Source: Candidatus Methanovirga procula
Lineage (GTDB): Archaea; Methanobacteriota; Methanobacteria; Methanobacteriales; Methanobacteriaceae
DNA length: 41,418 bases
Direction of reading: 5' to 3'
Assembly (NCBI GenBank): GCA_031280375.1
Contig: JAITGU010000023.1
Coordinates: 1-41,418 of the forward strand
Positions 8,431-21,155 of the stretch are shown here, piece after piece. How positions within the stretch are numbered: the first letter of the stretch is position 1; every line of letters begins with the position of its first letter. Both the position numbers and the translations under genes were made by a program. A model generated the notes under the pieces. That model had not been told where the DNA came from, searched no databases, and worked only from the letters and a program-made list of their open reading frames with translations.

Positions 8431-11400
8431 ATGATTAGTATGGATTACTTTGATAGATTAGAAAAAGAAACTCAGGAATTATATGCAATAGCTAATCATG
8501 CAAGATCAAAAGGTTTTGATGTTGAAGTAGAAACTGAAATACCTTTAGCAAAGGATTTAGCTGAAAGAGTTGAAGGGCTTGTTGGTCCAAAAGGAATAGC
8601 TAAAAGAATTAAAGAATTGGAGAAAGAAAAAAATTCAAGAGAAGAAGTTGCTTTTGTAATAGCTTCTGAAATAGCTTTAAAAGAGCCTGATAAAGAACAA
8701 ACTAAAGAACAGTTAGCTGATCAGGGACTTAGAACAGCTTTAGCTATTTTAACAGAGGGTGTTGTTGCAGCTCCTCTTGAAGGAATATCTCAAGTGAAAA
8801 TAAAGCAAAACTTTGATGGAAGTCAATATTTAGCTGTTTATTTTGCAGGTCCTATTAGAAGTGCAGGAGGTACGGCTGCAGCTTTGGCTGTTTTACTTGG
8901 TCATCAAATTATGAAGACAACAGGTCTTAGTAAATATCAGCCGATTGATTTAGAAGTTGAGAGATATGTTGAAGAAGCTGAACTTTATGAATCTGAAGTC
9001 ACAAATCTCCAATATTCTCCTAAACCAGAAGAATTAAGGTTAACTACTAAAAATATTCCAGTTGAAGTGACAGGAGAGCAAACTGATAAAATTGAGGTTT
9101 CACATAGAGATTTAGAACGGGTTGAAACAAACAATATTCGTGGTGGAGCATTACTTGCGATTATAGAAGGAGTAATTCAGAAATCTGCTAAAGTTATTAA
9201 ATATGCTAAAGAACTTGGATTGGATGGATGGGAATGGTTAGAGGTGTTTAATAAAAAGTCTGCTGAGAAAAAAGATGATAGTGAAGATGAAAAACCTAAA
9301 GCCAAATATATCGAAGATATAATCGGTGGTCGGCCAGTTTTAGGTTATCCTAATGAGAAAGGTGGTTTTAGACTTCGTTATGGTAGGTCAAGAAACACGG
9401 GTTTAGCAGCTATGGGTGTAAATCCTGTAACAATGGAATTATTAGAGTTTTTAGCTGTTGGAACTCAAATGAAAATTGAAAGACCTGGAAAAGGAAATTG
9501 TGTTGTTCCAGTAGATTCAATTGAAGGACCTATTGTAAAATTAAGAAATGGTGATGTGTTAAAGTTAAAAACGATTAAGGAAGCTGTTAAATATAGAAAA
9601 GATGTTAAAGAAATCCTGTTCTTGGGTGATATCTTAATTGCCTATGGTGAATTCTTAAGAAACAATCAGAATTTATTGCCTTCAGCTTGGTGTGAAGAAT
9701 GGTGGGTGGAAATCTTAATTCATTGTGAAGAATATAAAAATAATGGTTTGACTGTTGATTTAATCAATGGTGAAAATAATAAAACTATTTTAACTGTTAA
9801 TTTAAACAACAATAAAACCTTAGACTTGGAAGATTATAAAGACTTAGAAATATTTAATAATAGCTATATTTCTGCTAAAACCTCATTTGAAATATCTAAA
9901 AAGTATGATGTTCCATTGAATCCAGAGTACACATACTCCTACAATGATATCACCATCACTGATCTGAATTCTTTAATAACCTGGATACATAAATATGATT
10001 ACATTGAAGGAACAGATCTTAGTTTAGATTTATCTCCTGAAAAAAGAATATTAGAAATTATTGGTGTAAGTCATAAACTAAGGGATGGGAAAGTTATTAT
10101 AAATAATGATGATGCATACACCCTTTTCCACACTTTAAAGGAAAATGTAGATGAAAATTCTGATAAAACCACACTTGAGAAAATAAATGAAATATCAGAA
10201 GTTAAAATAATGAATAAATCACCCACATATGTTGGTTGTCGTGTTGGAAGGCCTGAAAAATCAAAAGAAAGGCTTATGAAACCAGCTCCACATTCACTAT
10301 TTCCTGTTGGAATCTACGGAGGAACAAGAAGACTATTAGCTGAAGCATCTAAAAATAAACATTATAGTGTAGAAGCATCTGAGAGAATTTGTGATAACTG
10401 TAACTCTAAATCATATAATTCAATTTGTTCAAAATGTGGTTCTTCAACGACAATCAGCAAACCTTCAAAAAGAAGAATATCTCTTGGAAACTTACTTAGA
10501 AAGGCAAGTGAAAATATTCGTGTTCGCCAAGTCAGTGAAGTTAAAGGTGTCAAAGGAATGATTTCAGAATCAAAACTACCTGAACCAATTGAAAAAGGAA
10601 TACTCCGTGCAAAAAATGAAGTATTCATCTTTAAGGATGCTACCATTAGACACGACTCAACAGATCTTCCATTAACACACTTCATACCAAAAGAAATTGG
10701 GGTGGCAGTTGAAAAATTAAGAGAATTGGATTATGATAAAGATATTCATGGAAGTCCAATTGAAAATGAAAATCAAATCATTGAATTAAAAGTTCAAGAT
10801 ATTGTAGTGTCTAAAAATTGTGGAAAATACTTAGTTAAAGTTGCTAACTTTATTGACGATCTTTTAGAGAGATTCTATAAAATAGATAGATTTTACAATC
10901 TTACAAATAAAGAAGATTTAATCGGTCATTTAGTTGTAGGTCTTGCACCACACACATCAGCAGGAGTTTTAAGCAGAGTTGTAGGGTTTACATCTGCACA
11001 CTGCTGTTATGCTCATCCTTACTTTCATTCAGCAAAAAGAAGAAACTGTGATAGTGATGAAGACTCTGTGATGCTACTTTTAGATGCTTTAATAAACTTC
11101 TCCAAAACATACTTACCAAGTACAAGAGGAGGAAGTATGGATGCTCCGCTTGTTCTCTCATCAAGAATAGATCCTGAAGAAATAGATGATGAATCTCATA
11201 AAATAGATATTATTGAAAAATTCCCATTAGAATTCTTTAATAAAACATACGAAGACCTTAAACCAACAGAAGTATTGGATTTAATTGATAATGTTGGAAA
11301 ACATTTAGGAACACCTCACCAATACGAGAATTTAATGTTTTCACATCATACCTCACAAATCGATGCTGGACCTAATATCTGCATGTATAAAACCTTAAAT

Positions 11401-11796
11401 TCAATGAAAGAGAAAGTTGATTCTCAAATTGCCTTAGCTGAGACAATACGTGCTGTTGATCAACAAGGGGTAGTTGAAGGTGTTTTATCATCTCATTTCC
11501 TACCAGATATTATGGGTAACTCCAGAACATTTTCTAAACAAAAAGTAAGATGTACAAAATGCAATGCTAAATATAGACGAATACCTCTTACAGGTAAATG
11601 TAAATGTGGAAACAATCTTATGTTAACTGTTTCAAAGGGTTCAGTAACCAAATACTTGGAAATTTCAAAAGATTTAGTGAGTAGATATCCAATTAATCCA
11701 TACATTGTTCAAAGGCTTGAAATCCAAGAATTAAGTGTGAATTCCTTATTTGAAAGTGATAAATCTAAACAAAGTTCATTGGATGCATTTTTTTAA
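8431..11796 (+). CDS. polC: DNA polymerase D large (catalytic) subunit DP2
   Basis: This is the large subunit of the euryarchaeal replicative polymerase PolD, acting with the exonuclease subunit DP1 (not in the window). Length (1121 residues) fits an intein-free DP2. Visible features are the N-terminal YFAGPIRSAGGTAAALAVLL segment, a first zinc finger from Cys654 (CDNCNSKSYNSICSKCG), the catalytic loop AKRRNCDSDEDSVMLLLDAL with Asp874 and Asp876, RGGSMDAPLV, a second zinc finger from about Cys1041 (CTKCNAKYRR...CKCG), and a C-terminal PCNA-binding PIP box (QSSLDAFF, ending at the last residue). The catalytic loop has Ser where DP2 proteins I recall have Gly (NCDGDED). The start may be ATG 8431 or ATG 8440 (MDYFDRLEK), the latter nearer the family's usual N-terminus. 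Six bases separate it from ilvE. Confidence 0.96.
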   Translation: MISMDYFDRLEKETQELYAIANHARSKGFDVEVETEIPLAKDLAERVEGLVGPKGIAKRIKELEKEKNSREEVAFVIASEIALKEPDKEQTKEQLADQGLRTALAILTEGVVAAPLEGISQVKIKQNFDGSQYLAVYFAGPIRSAGGTAAALAVLLGHQIMKTTGLSKYQPIDLEVERYVEEAELYESEVTNLQYSPKPEELRLTTKNIPVEVTGEQTDKIEVSHRDLERVETNNIRGGALLAIIEGVIQKSAKVIKYAKELGLDGWEWLEVFNKKSAEKKDDSEDEKPKAKYIEDIIGGRPVLGYPNEKGGFRLRYGRSRNTGLAAMGVNPVTMELLEFLAVGTQMKIERPGKGNCVVPVDSIEGPIVKLRNGDVLKLKTIKEAVKYRKDVKEILFLGDILIAYGEFLRNNQNLLPSAWCEEWWVEILIHCEEYKNNGLTVDLINGENNKTILTVNLNNNKTLDLEDYKDLEIFNNSYISAKTSFEISKKYDVPLNPEYTYSYNDITITDLNSLITWIHKYDYIEGTDLSLDLSPEKRILEIIGVSHKLRDGKVIINNDDAYTLFHTLKENVDENSDKTTLEKINEISEVKIMNKSPTYVGCRVGRPEKSKERLMKPAPHSLFPVGIYGGTRRLLAEASKNKHYSVEASERICDNCNSKSYNSICSKCGSSTTISKPSKRRISLGNLLRKASENIRVRQVSEVKGVKGMISESKLPEPIEKGILRAKNEVFIFKDATIRHDSTDLPLTHFIPKEIGVAVEKLRELDYDKDIHGSPIENENQIIELKVQDIVVSKNCGKYLVKVANFIDDLLERFYKIDRFYNLTNKEDLIGHLVVGLAPHTSAGVLSRVVGFTSAHCCYAHPYFHSAKRRNCDSDEDSVMLLLDALINFSKTYLPSTRGGSMDAPLVLSSRIDPEEIDDESHKIDIIEKFPLEFFNKTYEDLKPTEVLDLIDNVGKHLGTPHQYENLMFSHHTSQIDAGPNICMYKTLNSMKEKVDSQIALAETIRAVDQQGVVEGVLSSHFLPDIMGNSRTFSKQKVRCTKCNAKYRRIPLTGKCKCGNNLMLTVSKGSVTKYLEISKDLVSRYPINPYIVQRLEIQELSVNSLFESDKSKQSSLDAFF

Positions 11797-12170
11797 TAGT
11801 GGGCTTGTATAAAGTATGTAGTTATATTAAATTTTGTAATTATATTTTTATTTAATTGATTAGCTTATTGTAGTTAATATTTTTAAAAAATAAAAATAAG
11901 AACTTATGATTAATTGATTATGATTGATTGAAAAATTGAATTTTCAAAATAAATTCATGGAGGCTGTCAAAAAGTGTGGAGGTTTTCATGAAAATCCATT
12001 TTTATATAAACGAAAATCAAAGATTTTCTAAATTCAAAATAAAAAATTTTGAATTAAAGAAATCATGAAAATTGAAAAACCTCCACAAAAGTTTACAACC
12101 TCAATTCATGGTAAAGTATTTAAATGAAGAAATATAAAATATAAGAATGTTGTAAAAAATGATTATATAT
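11797..12170. other. Intergenic region between polC and tRNA-Thr, occupied by a MITE
   Basis: This region contains the 143-bp element at 11960-12102 with its target duplications, and otherwise only AT-rich sequence. No reading frame is supported. Confidence 0.6.
11952..12110. mobile_element. MITE-like element of 143 bp with exact 8-bp target duplication
   Basis: The element spans 11960-12102. Its left end GAGGCTGTCAAAAAGTGTGG and right end (reverse complement GAGGTTGTAAACTTTTGTGG) are terminal inverted repeats of about 30-38 bp, both continuing AGGTTTT and then TTCATG. AATTCATG flanks it directly on both sides (11952-11959 and 12103-12110), an exact 8-bp duplication. The interior has two smaller hairpins (GAAAATCAAAGATTTTC and AATTCAAAAT/ATTTTGAATT) and no coding capacity. 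This is the signature of a non-autonomous transposable element. Elements of the ISM1 and IS1595 types are known to make 8-bp duplications, so a transposase of such a type may have moved it; no intact transposase lies in the window. Confidence 0.75.
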
Positions 12171-12244
<74 letters not shown>

Positions 12245-12590
12245 TCATAAAGATTTATAATATCACATTTAGATCGTGTTGTAGATTAATATTATATAAT
12301 ATCTATTTTAAAATGTAAATGGTTGTTGTATTATTTACTATTTATAACTGGTTATTATATGATGTATTATTAAGAGTATGTTGTTCAGAATAGGATATAT
12401 GAAGGACATAATTTATTTTTTTGAGATATTTAACTCTTTTTGAGATGTATTATTAATAAAGTAGATGTTTTATTAATGGTATTTCGTAATAACATATATT
12501 TTTATAGATAATATTTTTATTAATAGTTTGCAAGGTTATTATTGGAATTTATTGATTATTAAGGTCTTGAACCGTAGCGATATTGTATGT
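12245..12590. other. Intergenic region between the two tRNA-Thr genes
   Basis: These 346 bases are AT-rich. I see no gene and no clear inverted repeat. It must contain the promoter of the second tRNA-Thr. Confidence 0.5.
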
Positions 12591-12664
<74 letters not shown>

Positions 12665-12943
12665 TTGTAAATTGTAGTACATTAAATTCAGTAATTAAAT
12701 TGTTTAAAAGCAATAATTAAATAGCAATAATTAAATAATATTCATATAATCGATTTATAATAATCGTTTATATATAATAATTAAATTTATATACTATGGT
12801 ATAATATAAATGTTTTAATAAAATATTAGTTACGATAATTAATATTGTAAACAGTGTATTTATTACTAATTAATTTAATATTATATTCTATACTAATAAT
12901 AATTAAAGTAAGTTTTTTATCATATCAAATGAAAAATGTTTCG

Positions 12944-13020
<77 letters not shown>

Positions 13021-13023
13021 TTC

Positions 13024-13097
<74 letters not shown>

Positions 13098-13176
13098 TTT
13101 TATACTTATTTATTCAAGTATTCTAATAATTAATTAAAAAAAGAGTTTAAGAGGCAATTAATATTTTGAATAAATG

Positions 13177-13333
13177 TTAAATATATGAGAATTTCTATAA
13201 ACTCAATATCTTAAAATTTTAGATTTTTAAAATTCCTAATTTGGGCTTTAAATCCAAAACAAAGAACTTTTAGCAAATATTAATTTTATCGATATTAGCA
13301 AAGTTAGGTTAATAGAAGTTCTCATATATTAAA
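13177..13333. repeat. Inverted-repeat element with 26-bp arms, MITE-like
   Basis: The left arm at 13177-13202 (TTAAATATATGAGAATTTCT plus ATAAAC) and the right arm at 13308-13333, read on the other strand, agree at 23 of 26 positions. The 10-mer ATTTTGAATA occurs just outside each arm (13163-13172 and 13335-13344), offset by a few bases, and may be a target duplication. It is related to the smaller element at 691-772. Confidence 0.5.
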
Positions 13334-13491
13334 AATTTTGAATATTTTCATAGTTTTGAGTTAAGATATTATTTGTTATTAAAGTTAAGATATTATTGAT
13401 GTAAATATGCTCTTGTATATGAAAGTATTAGTATATTAAAATATTTGTAGTATTATATCAAAGTTTGTAGTAATCTCAAAAAATTTTATAT

Positions 13492-13629
13492 ATTATAGTC
13501 ATATGGTTATGTTTGTAAATTATTAATTTAATTATATCTTATAAAATATCTTTAAATTAAATTTAAATAATATATATTAATTATTAAAAGTTTTATAATT
13601 ATTATAAAATTTTCAAAAATGACTATAAT
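13492..13629. repeat. 138-bp element with perfect 11-bp termini, shares 53 nt with 33505-33557
   Basis: The ends are ATTATAGTCAT (13492-13502) and ATGACTATAAT (13619-13629), a perfect terminal inverted repeat. The interior segment 13528-13580 is identical over 53 bases to the reverse complement of 33505-33557. Beyond that, TATAAAATTTT and CAAAA-TGACTATA are also shared. No coding capacity and no clear target duplication. Confidence 0.55.
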
Positions 13630-13831
13630 CAATATTACGAAATAGAAAACTTTATAAATAATCTTTGTACATATTATATATTGAAGAAGTTCTTAATTTT
13701 TTTGTTCTGATTTATAGGATTATTATACTTTAAAATTGATTGTTATTATTTTAAAATATGTTAATTGTAATTTTGAGTTGTTAACTAATTTCTTTGCAAA
13801 TTTAAAAAATGGAATTAAAAATGTATTCAAT

Positions 13832-13903
13832 GCCCTGGTGGTGTAGGGGCTATCATGTGGGCCTGTCGAGCCCGCGACTCGGGTTCAAATCCCGGCCAGG
13901 GCG
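13832..13903 (+). tRNA. tRNA-Asp(GTC)
   Basis: The cloverleaf has 72 bases, acceptor GCCCTGG/CCAGGGC, anticodon GTC, T loop TTCAAAT and discriminator G as expected for Asp. No intron and no encoded CCA. Confidence 0.94.
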
Positions 13904-14190
13904 TTTATGATAATTTAATTATTATTTTATTCTTTATTTTGAATGAATTTAGATTCTTTTCACTGGAGATTTTGAATCTTCATAAGTTTTGTAAGTTTCA
14001 CGAATAAACTTGTAACTTTTATTTAAATTAGTTAAGTATAAATACTATGACTACCAAAAATTAATTACTGCTACTGTTTCATTATATTTTGTAGAGAATA
14101 TTTGTAAGACATTTGTTTTCTATGGTAGTTATTAACTAATCAATGATTATCATTAAATAATATGCTGAAATTATAGTAAGATATTCATTT

Positions 14191-14276
<86 letters not shown>

Positions 14277-14305
14277 AATTTAGATTTCTTGGTGGAGGAT
14301 ATATT

Positions 14306-14539
14306 TTGAAGAAAGATATCTTGATGCATGAACTTGTTCCAGAACATAAAATATTATCTGAATCTGATAAAAAGAAGGTTTTTAAAGATTTAGAGTGTAA
14401 TCAGAACCAATTACCTAAGATTAAAATAACTGATCCTGTTGTCGAAGCTATTGATGCTAGAAAAGGCGATGTTTTAGAAATTTCACGAAAGAGTGAGACT
14501 GCTGGCACTTTTATTACTTATAGGCTTGTAGAACCATAG
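14306..14539 (+). CDS. rpoH: DNA-directed RNA polymerase subunit H (Rpo5)
   Basis: This is the 77-residue archaeal counterpart of the C-terminal domain of eukaryotic Rpb5, a small jaw subunit of RNA polymerase. Motifs seen are HELVPEH at residues 8-14, LPKIKITDPV and a C-terminal TAGTFITYRLVEP. The TTG start at 14306 is fixed by a strong GGTGGAGGAT immediately upstream. It stands at the head of the rpoH-B2-B1-A1-A2 array, the normal archaeal order, 40 bases after tRNA-Lys. A 282-base gap separates it from rpoB2, longer than usual for one operon, so rpoB2 may also have its own promoter. Confidence 0.96.
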   Translation: MKKDILMHELVPEHKILSESDKKKVFKDLECNQNQLPKIKITDPVVEAIDARKGDVLEISRKSETAGTFITYRLVEP

Positions 14540-14821
14540 TTTTATGAATTAAATGTAGATTATTAATATTTTGAATCATCATTTATTATATATCACTAAA
14601 ATTAACATATTTCAATAGAAATTACTTATAATTATTAAATAAATACCTAACTTTAAAGAAATGCATAAATTTTTTAACAAAACTGATTTTATGTGTTTTG
14701 ATTATTTGTATATTAAACTCTTGACTTAATAGCTTTTGATAATTATTTATTTTCTATTAAATATAAGTTTTTCGTTATTAATTCTTATTATACAGCAACA
14801 TTATAATATTGGAGGATCCCC

Positions 14822-16381
14822 ATGAAAAATACATGGAGTTTAGTAGATACATTTTTTGATAAATATAACTTGGTAGATCATCATATAAAATCTTATAATG
14901 ATTTTATAAACAACAGAATACAAAGTATTATAAATATTACAGAACCTATTTCTTTAGAAAAAGGTGATTATACTGTTCGAACTGGAGAAGTTAAGATTGA
15001 AAGACCTTTTAATAAAGAGGCTGATGGTTCAGATACTTCAATTTGCCCTAAAGAAGCAAGATTAAGAAATTTAACTTATTCTGTTCATTTAAAGTTAGAA
15101 ATGGCTTTGGACAGTAAGGAAGAAGAGAATGATTTTGAATTAATTTCTATCGGTGAATTACCATTAATGTTGAAATCTGATTATTGTCATTTAAAAGGTT
15201 TGAATGAGGAACAATTATTAAAGGCTGGTGAAGATCCATTGGATCCAGGAGGCTATTTCATTGTTAATGGTTCAGAGCGTGCAGTTGTGACTATGGAAGA
15301 AATCGCCCCAAATAAGGTTATTTTAGAGAGGACGGGGGATGTCAGTGAAAAAATGGCTAAGGCTGTAGTTACTTCTATTAAAAGTGGGTTTAGAGCAAAA
15401 ATAGCTTTGGAGTATAAAAAACCTCGTAAAAGCGGTGTTTTTTTAAGAATTTCTTTTCCTTATGTTCCTGGTGAAATTCCGTTAGTAGTTCTGCTTAGAG
15501 CTTTAGGACTTTGCACTGATCAACAAATCATAACAACGATTTCTGATGAATTTGATTATCAAATGGTGGTTGCAGATGATATTCAAGTTTCTGATATTGG
15601 ATTAAAATTAAGTTCTAAAGCTATGGAAGATCTGACAGAAGATGAAAGGAATGATTATCTTCAAAAAGCTGCTATTAAGTTCATTGGTAATCGTGTTGCT
15701 AAAGGTATGGCTGAAGAATATCGTATTAAGCGTGCTGAGGATATTATTGATAGATATTTACTTCCGCACATTGGTATTGAAAGTGATAAAAGGGAGAAAA
15801 AAGCTATTTATTTGGCTGAGATGGCTGAAATGCTTTTACAGGTTATATTTGAAGAAAGAGAACCGCATGATAAGGATCACTATACTAATAAGAGGTTGCG
15901 TGTTTCTGGTGACTTAATGGAAGATCTTTTTAGAGTCGCATTCACCAATTTAACAAGGGATATATCCTATCAACTTGATAGAAGTGTTTATCGTGGAAAA
16001 GAACTTTCTATAAAACAAGCTACAAGATCCGATGTTTTAACTGATACTATTAAACATGCAATAGCAACTGGTAATTGGGTAGGTGGACGAGCAGGTGTAA
16101 GCCAACTTCTTGATAGAACAAGTTATATGGGTACATTATCACATCTTAGAAGAGTAGTTTCTCCTTTGAGTAGAACTCAACCTCATTTTGAAGCAAGGGA
16201 TTTGCACCCAACTCAATTTGGTAAAGTTTGTCCTAATGAAACTCCAGAAGGACCTAACTGTGGGTTGGTAAAGAATTTAGCTCTTATGTGTAAAATATCT
16301 GAAGGTTCAGATAACAATGAAATAATAAATATTATTAAGGAGATGAATATTGAACAGGGTTCTGAGATAGATTTAATTTAG
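14822..16381 (+). CDS. rpoB2: DNA-directed RNA polymerase subunit B'' (N-terminal half of beta)
   Basis: This is the N-terminal half of the second-largest RNA polymerase subunit, split from B' as in most methanogens. It is 519 residues, a normal length. Motifs include YFIVNGSERAVVTMEE (about 142-160), a protrusion/lobe region in the middle, and the C-terminal HPTQFGKVCPNETPEGPNCG (about 461-480) that in unsplit beta precedes the B' segment. ATG 14822 follows TTGGAGGAT by several bases. The ORF at 15642 in another frame is a shadow. The 212-base gap to rpoB1 contains three near-copies of TGAAGATATT and no gene. Confidence 0.97.
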   Translation: MKNTWSLVDTFFDKYNLVDHHIKSYNDFINNRIQSIINITEPISLEKGDYTVRTGEVKIERPFNKEADGSDTSICPKEARLRNLTYSVHLKLEMALDSKEEENDFELISIGELPLMLKSDYCHLKGLNEEQLLKAGEDPLDPGGYFIVNGSERAVVTMEEIAPNKVILERTGDVSEKMAKAVVTSIKSGFRAKIALEYKKPRKSGVFLRISFPYVPGEIPLVVLLRALGLCTDQQIITTISDEFDYQMVVADDIQVSDIGLKLSSKAMEDLTEDERNDYLQKAAIKFIGNRVAKGMAEEYRIKRAEDIIDRYLLPHIGIESDKREKKAIYLAEMAEMLLQVIFEEREPHDKDHYTNKRLRVSGDLMEDLFRVAFTNLTRDISYQLDRSVYRGKELSIKQATRSDVLTDTIKHAIATGNWVGGRAGVSQLLDRTSYMGTLSHLRRVVSPLSRTQPHFEARDLHPTQFGKVCPNETPEGPNCGLVKNLALMCKISEGSDNNEIINIIKEMNIEQGSEIDLI

Positions 16382-16593
16382 AAACCTTGTAGCTGTTGTT
16401 TAAAGTTCAAAAATAATGATTTTGAAGATATTAAAAATATTTGAAGATATATGGCTATTGAAGATATTAAATAAATATTGTGGAAAGTATTAATTTTTGA
16501 ATTGTGTTAAGCTTGTTTTCATAATTATTAAAATTATGCTATTGATTTTTTTATTAAACAAATTAAATTAATTTTCTATTTGGAGGAAAATTT

Positions 16594-18405
16594 GTGAATA
16601 GTACTAAAATTTATATGAATGGAGAACTTATAGGTGTATGTGAAAATCCAGAAGAGTTTGTCACAGAGATGAGAGAAAAACGACGCTCAGGCCAAATTTC
16701 TGAAGAAATGAACATTACTTACTATGATAAAACATCAGAAATATATATCTTCAACGATCCTGGAAGAGCAAGACGACCTTTAATAATTGTTAAAAACGGT
16801 ATTCCTTTACTTGAAGATGAGCATATCCAAGAAATAACAGAAGGGAAACTTAAATGGGATGATTTGATAGTAAATGGTATTATTGAATATTTGGATGCTG
16901 AAGAAGAAGAAAACTCTTATATAGCAATGGGAATTAATGATCTTAATGAGGATCATACTCATTTAGAAATTGATCCTTCGACAATGTTAGGGATTTGTGC
17001 TGGAATCATTCCATTTTCTAATCATAATTCTTCACCAAGAAATACTATGGAAGCAGGAATGACAAAACAGGCATTAGGATTGTATGTTTCTAATTATATG
17101 CATCGTACTGATACGCGAGCTCATTTACTACATCAACCACAAACTCCTATGGTTAAAACAAGAATTATCGATGCTACTGATTATGATAAACGCCCATCTG
17201 GTCAAAATTTTGTAGTTGCTGTTATGTCCTTTGAAGGTTACAATATGGAAGATGCTTTAATTCTAAACAAATCATCTTTAGAAAGAGGTCTTGCAAGATC
17301 TTCTTTTTTTAGATCTTATGAAACATTTGAGAGAAAATATCCTGGAGGTCAAGAAGATAAATTTGAAGTACCAGGTAAAGGTGTGAGAGGATACAGATCT
17401 GAAAACGCATATAGACATTTAGATGAAGATGGTATAATTAATTCAGAATCTTATGTTGAATCTGGGGATGTTTTAATAGGGAAAACTTCTCCTCCCAGAT
17501 TTTTAGAAGAAATCGATGAGTTTGGATCTGCTAATGAGAAAAGAAGAGAAACTTCTGTTACAGTTAGAAATGGGGAAAAAGGTATTGTTGATGCTGTACT
17601 TTTAACAGAAACAGTTGAAGGGAGTAAATTAACTAAAATAAGAGTTAGAGACACACGTCAGCCAGAATTTGGGGATAAATTCGCATCAAGACATGGACAA
17701 AAAGGTGTTGTAGGTCTTATATTATCTCAAGAGGATGTTCCATTTACAGAAAATGGCGTTGTTCCAGATTTAATAGTTAATCCTCATGCTATTCCTTCAA
17801 GAATGTCTGTTGGTCAGGTATTGGAAATGGTTGCTGGTAAATCTGGCTGTATAAAGGGAGAAAGGGTTGATGGCACTCCCTTTAATCTGGATATAGAATC
17901 AGAAATTAGAAACTTCCTTACTGATAATGGGTTTGAACCTAATGGTTGTGAATCACTTTACAATGGAATGACTGGAGAGAGAATAGAAGCTGAAATATTT
18001 ATTGGTGTAGCTTATTATCAAAAATTGCATCATATGACAACTGATAAGATGTATGCTCGTTCACGTGGACCTGTTCAAGTTCTTACAAAACAGCCAACTG
18101 AAGGAAGAGCTCGTGAAGGTGGTTTAAGGTTTGGAGAAATGGAAAGAGATTGTTTGATTGCTCATGGTGCTGCTTTAGCTTTAAAAGAAAGACTTTTAGA
18201 TGAATCAGATAAATATGAAGCTATTGTATGTGGAAAATGTGGTATGCTTTCAGTGCATGATAAAATTAGAAATAAGATTTATTGTCCAATATGTGGTGAA
18301 GTGGATTCATTCCCAGTTGAAATTTCTTATGCTTTTAAATTACTATTGGATGAATTGAAGAGTTTATGTGTATTTCCAAAGCTTATTCTTGAAGATAAAG
18401 CTTAA
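16594..18405 (+). CDS. rpoB1: DNA-directed RNA polymerase subunit B' (C-terminal half of beta)
   Basis: This is the C-terminal part of the beta-type subunit, contributing to the active site with A'. It is 603 residues, starting at GTG 16594 behind TTGGAGGAAA. Motifs are [19 protein letters not shown] (about 200-220), [16 protein letters not shown] with the conserved active-site lysines (about 359-375), and the C-terminal zinc ribbon CGKCGMLSV...YCPICG (about 549-570). The clamp-forming end, [20 protein letters not shown], is present and complete. rpoA1 follows after 125 bases. Confidence 0.97.
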   Translation: MNSTKIYMNGELIGVCENPEEFVTEMREKRRSGQISEEMNITYYDKTSEIYIFNDPGRARRPLIIVKNGIPLLEDEHIQEITEGKLKWDDLIVNGIIEYLDAEEEENSYIAMGINDLNEDHTHLEIDPSTMLGICAGIIPFSNHNSSPRNTMEAGMTKQALGLYVSNYMHRTDTRAHLLHQPQTPMVKTRIIDATDYDKRPSGQNFVVAVMSFEGYNMEDALILNKSSLERGLARSSFFRSYETFERKYPGGQEDKFEVPGKGVRGYRSENAYRHLDEDGIINSESYVESGDVLIGKTSPPRFLEEIDEFGSANEKRRETSVTVRNGEKGIVDAVLLTETVEGSKLTKIRVRDTRQPEFGDKFASRHGQKGVVGLILSQEDVPFTENGVVPDLIVNPHAIPSRMSVGQVLEMVAGKSGCIKGERVDGTPFNLDIESEIRNFLTDNGFEPNGCESLYNGMTGERIEAEIFIGVAYYQKLHHMTTDKMYARSRGPVQVLTKQPTEGRAREGGLRFGEMERDCLIAHGAALALKERLLDESDKYEAIVCGKCGMLSVHDKIRNKIYCPICGEVDSFPVEISYAFKLLLDELKSLCVFPKLILEDKA

Positions 18406-18530
18406 ATGTGGTTATCTTAAGATCATATAACATTTATATAAAGATTCCTTGATTATGGAATTTTTAATATGAAAACAAGGATTAAAAATATGAAAAAGTT
18501 AAATATGAATATTATTAAGGAGAGAATAAA

Positions 18531-21134
<2,604 letters not shown>

Positions 21135-21155
21135 TAGCTATTAAGAGGCGATATT

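Larger units (their letters stand above)
13098..13831. other. Intergenic region with two inverted-repeat elements
   Basis: These 734 bases without a gene hold two separate short inverted-repeat elements (13177-13333 and 13492-13629). A plausible archaeal promoter for tRNA-Asp or an unknown transcript lies near 13645-13665 (GAAAACTTTATAAATA). No reading frame is supported. Confidence 0.5.

Noticed and set aside
15642-15917. 91-residue ORF in another frame of rpoB2
   Set aside because: It lies wholly inside a well-conserved gene and has no ribosome binding site; it is a shadow.
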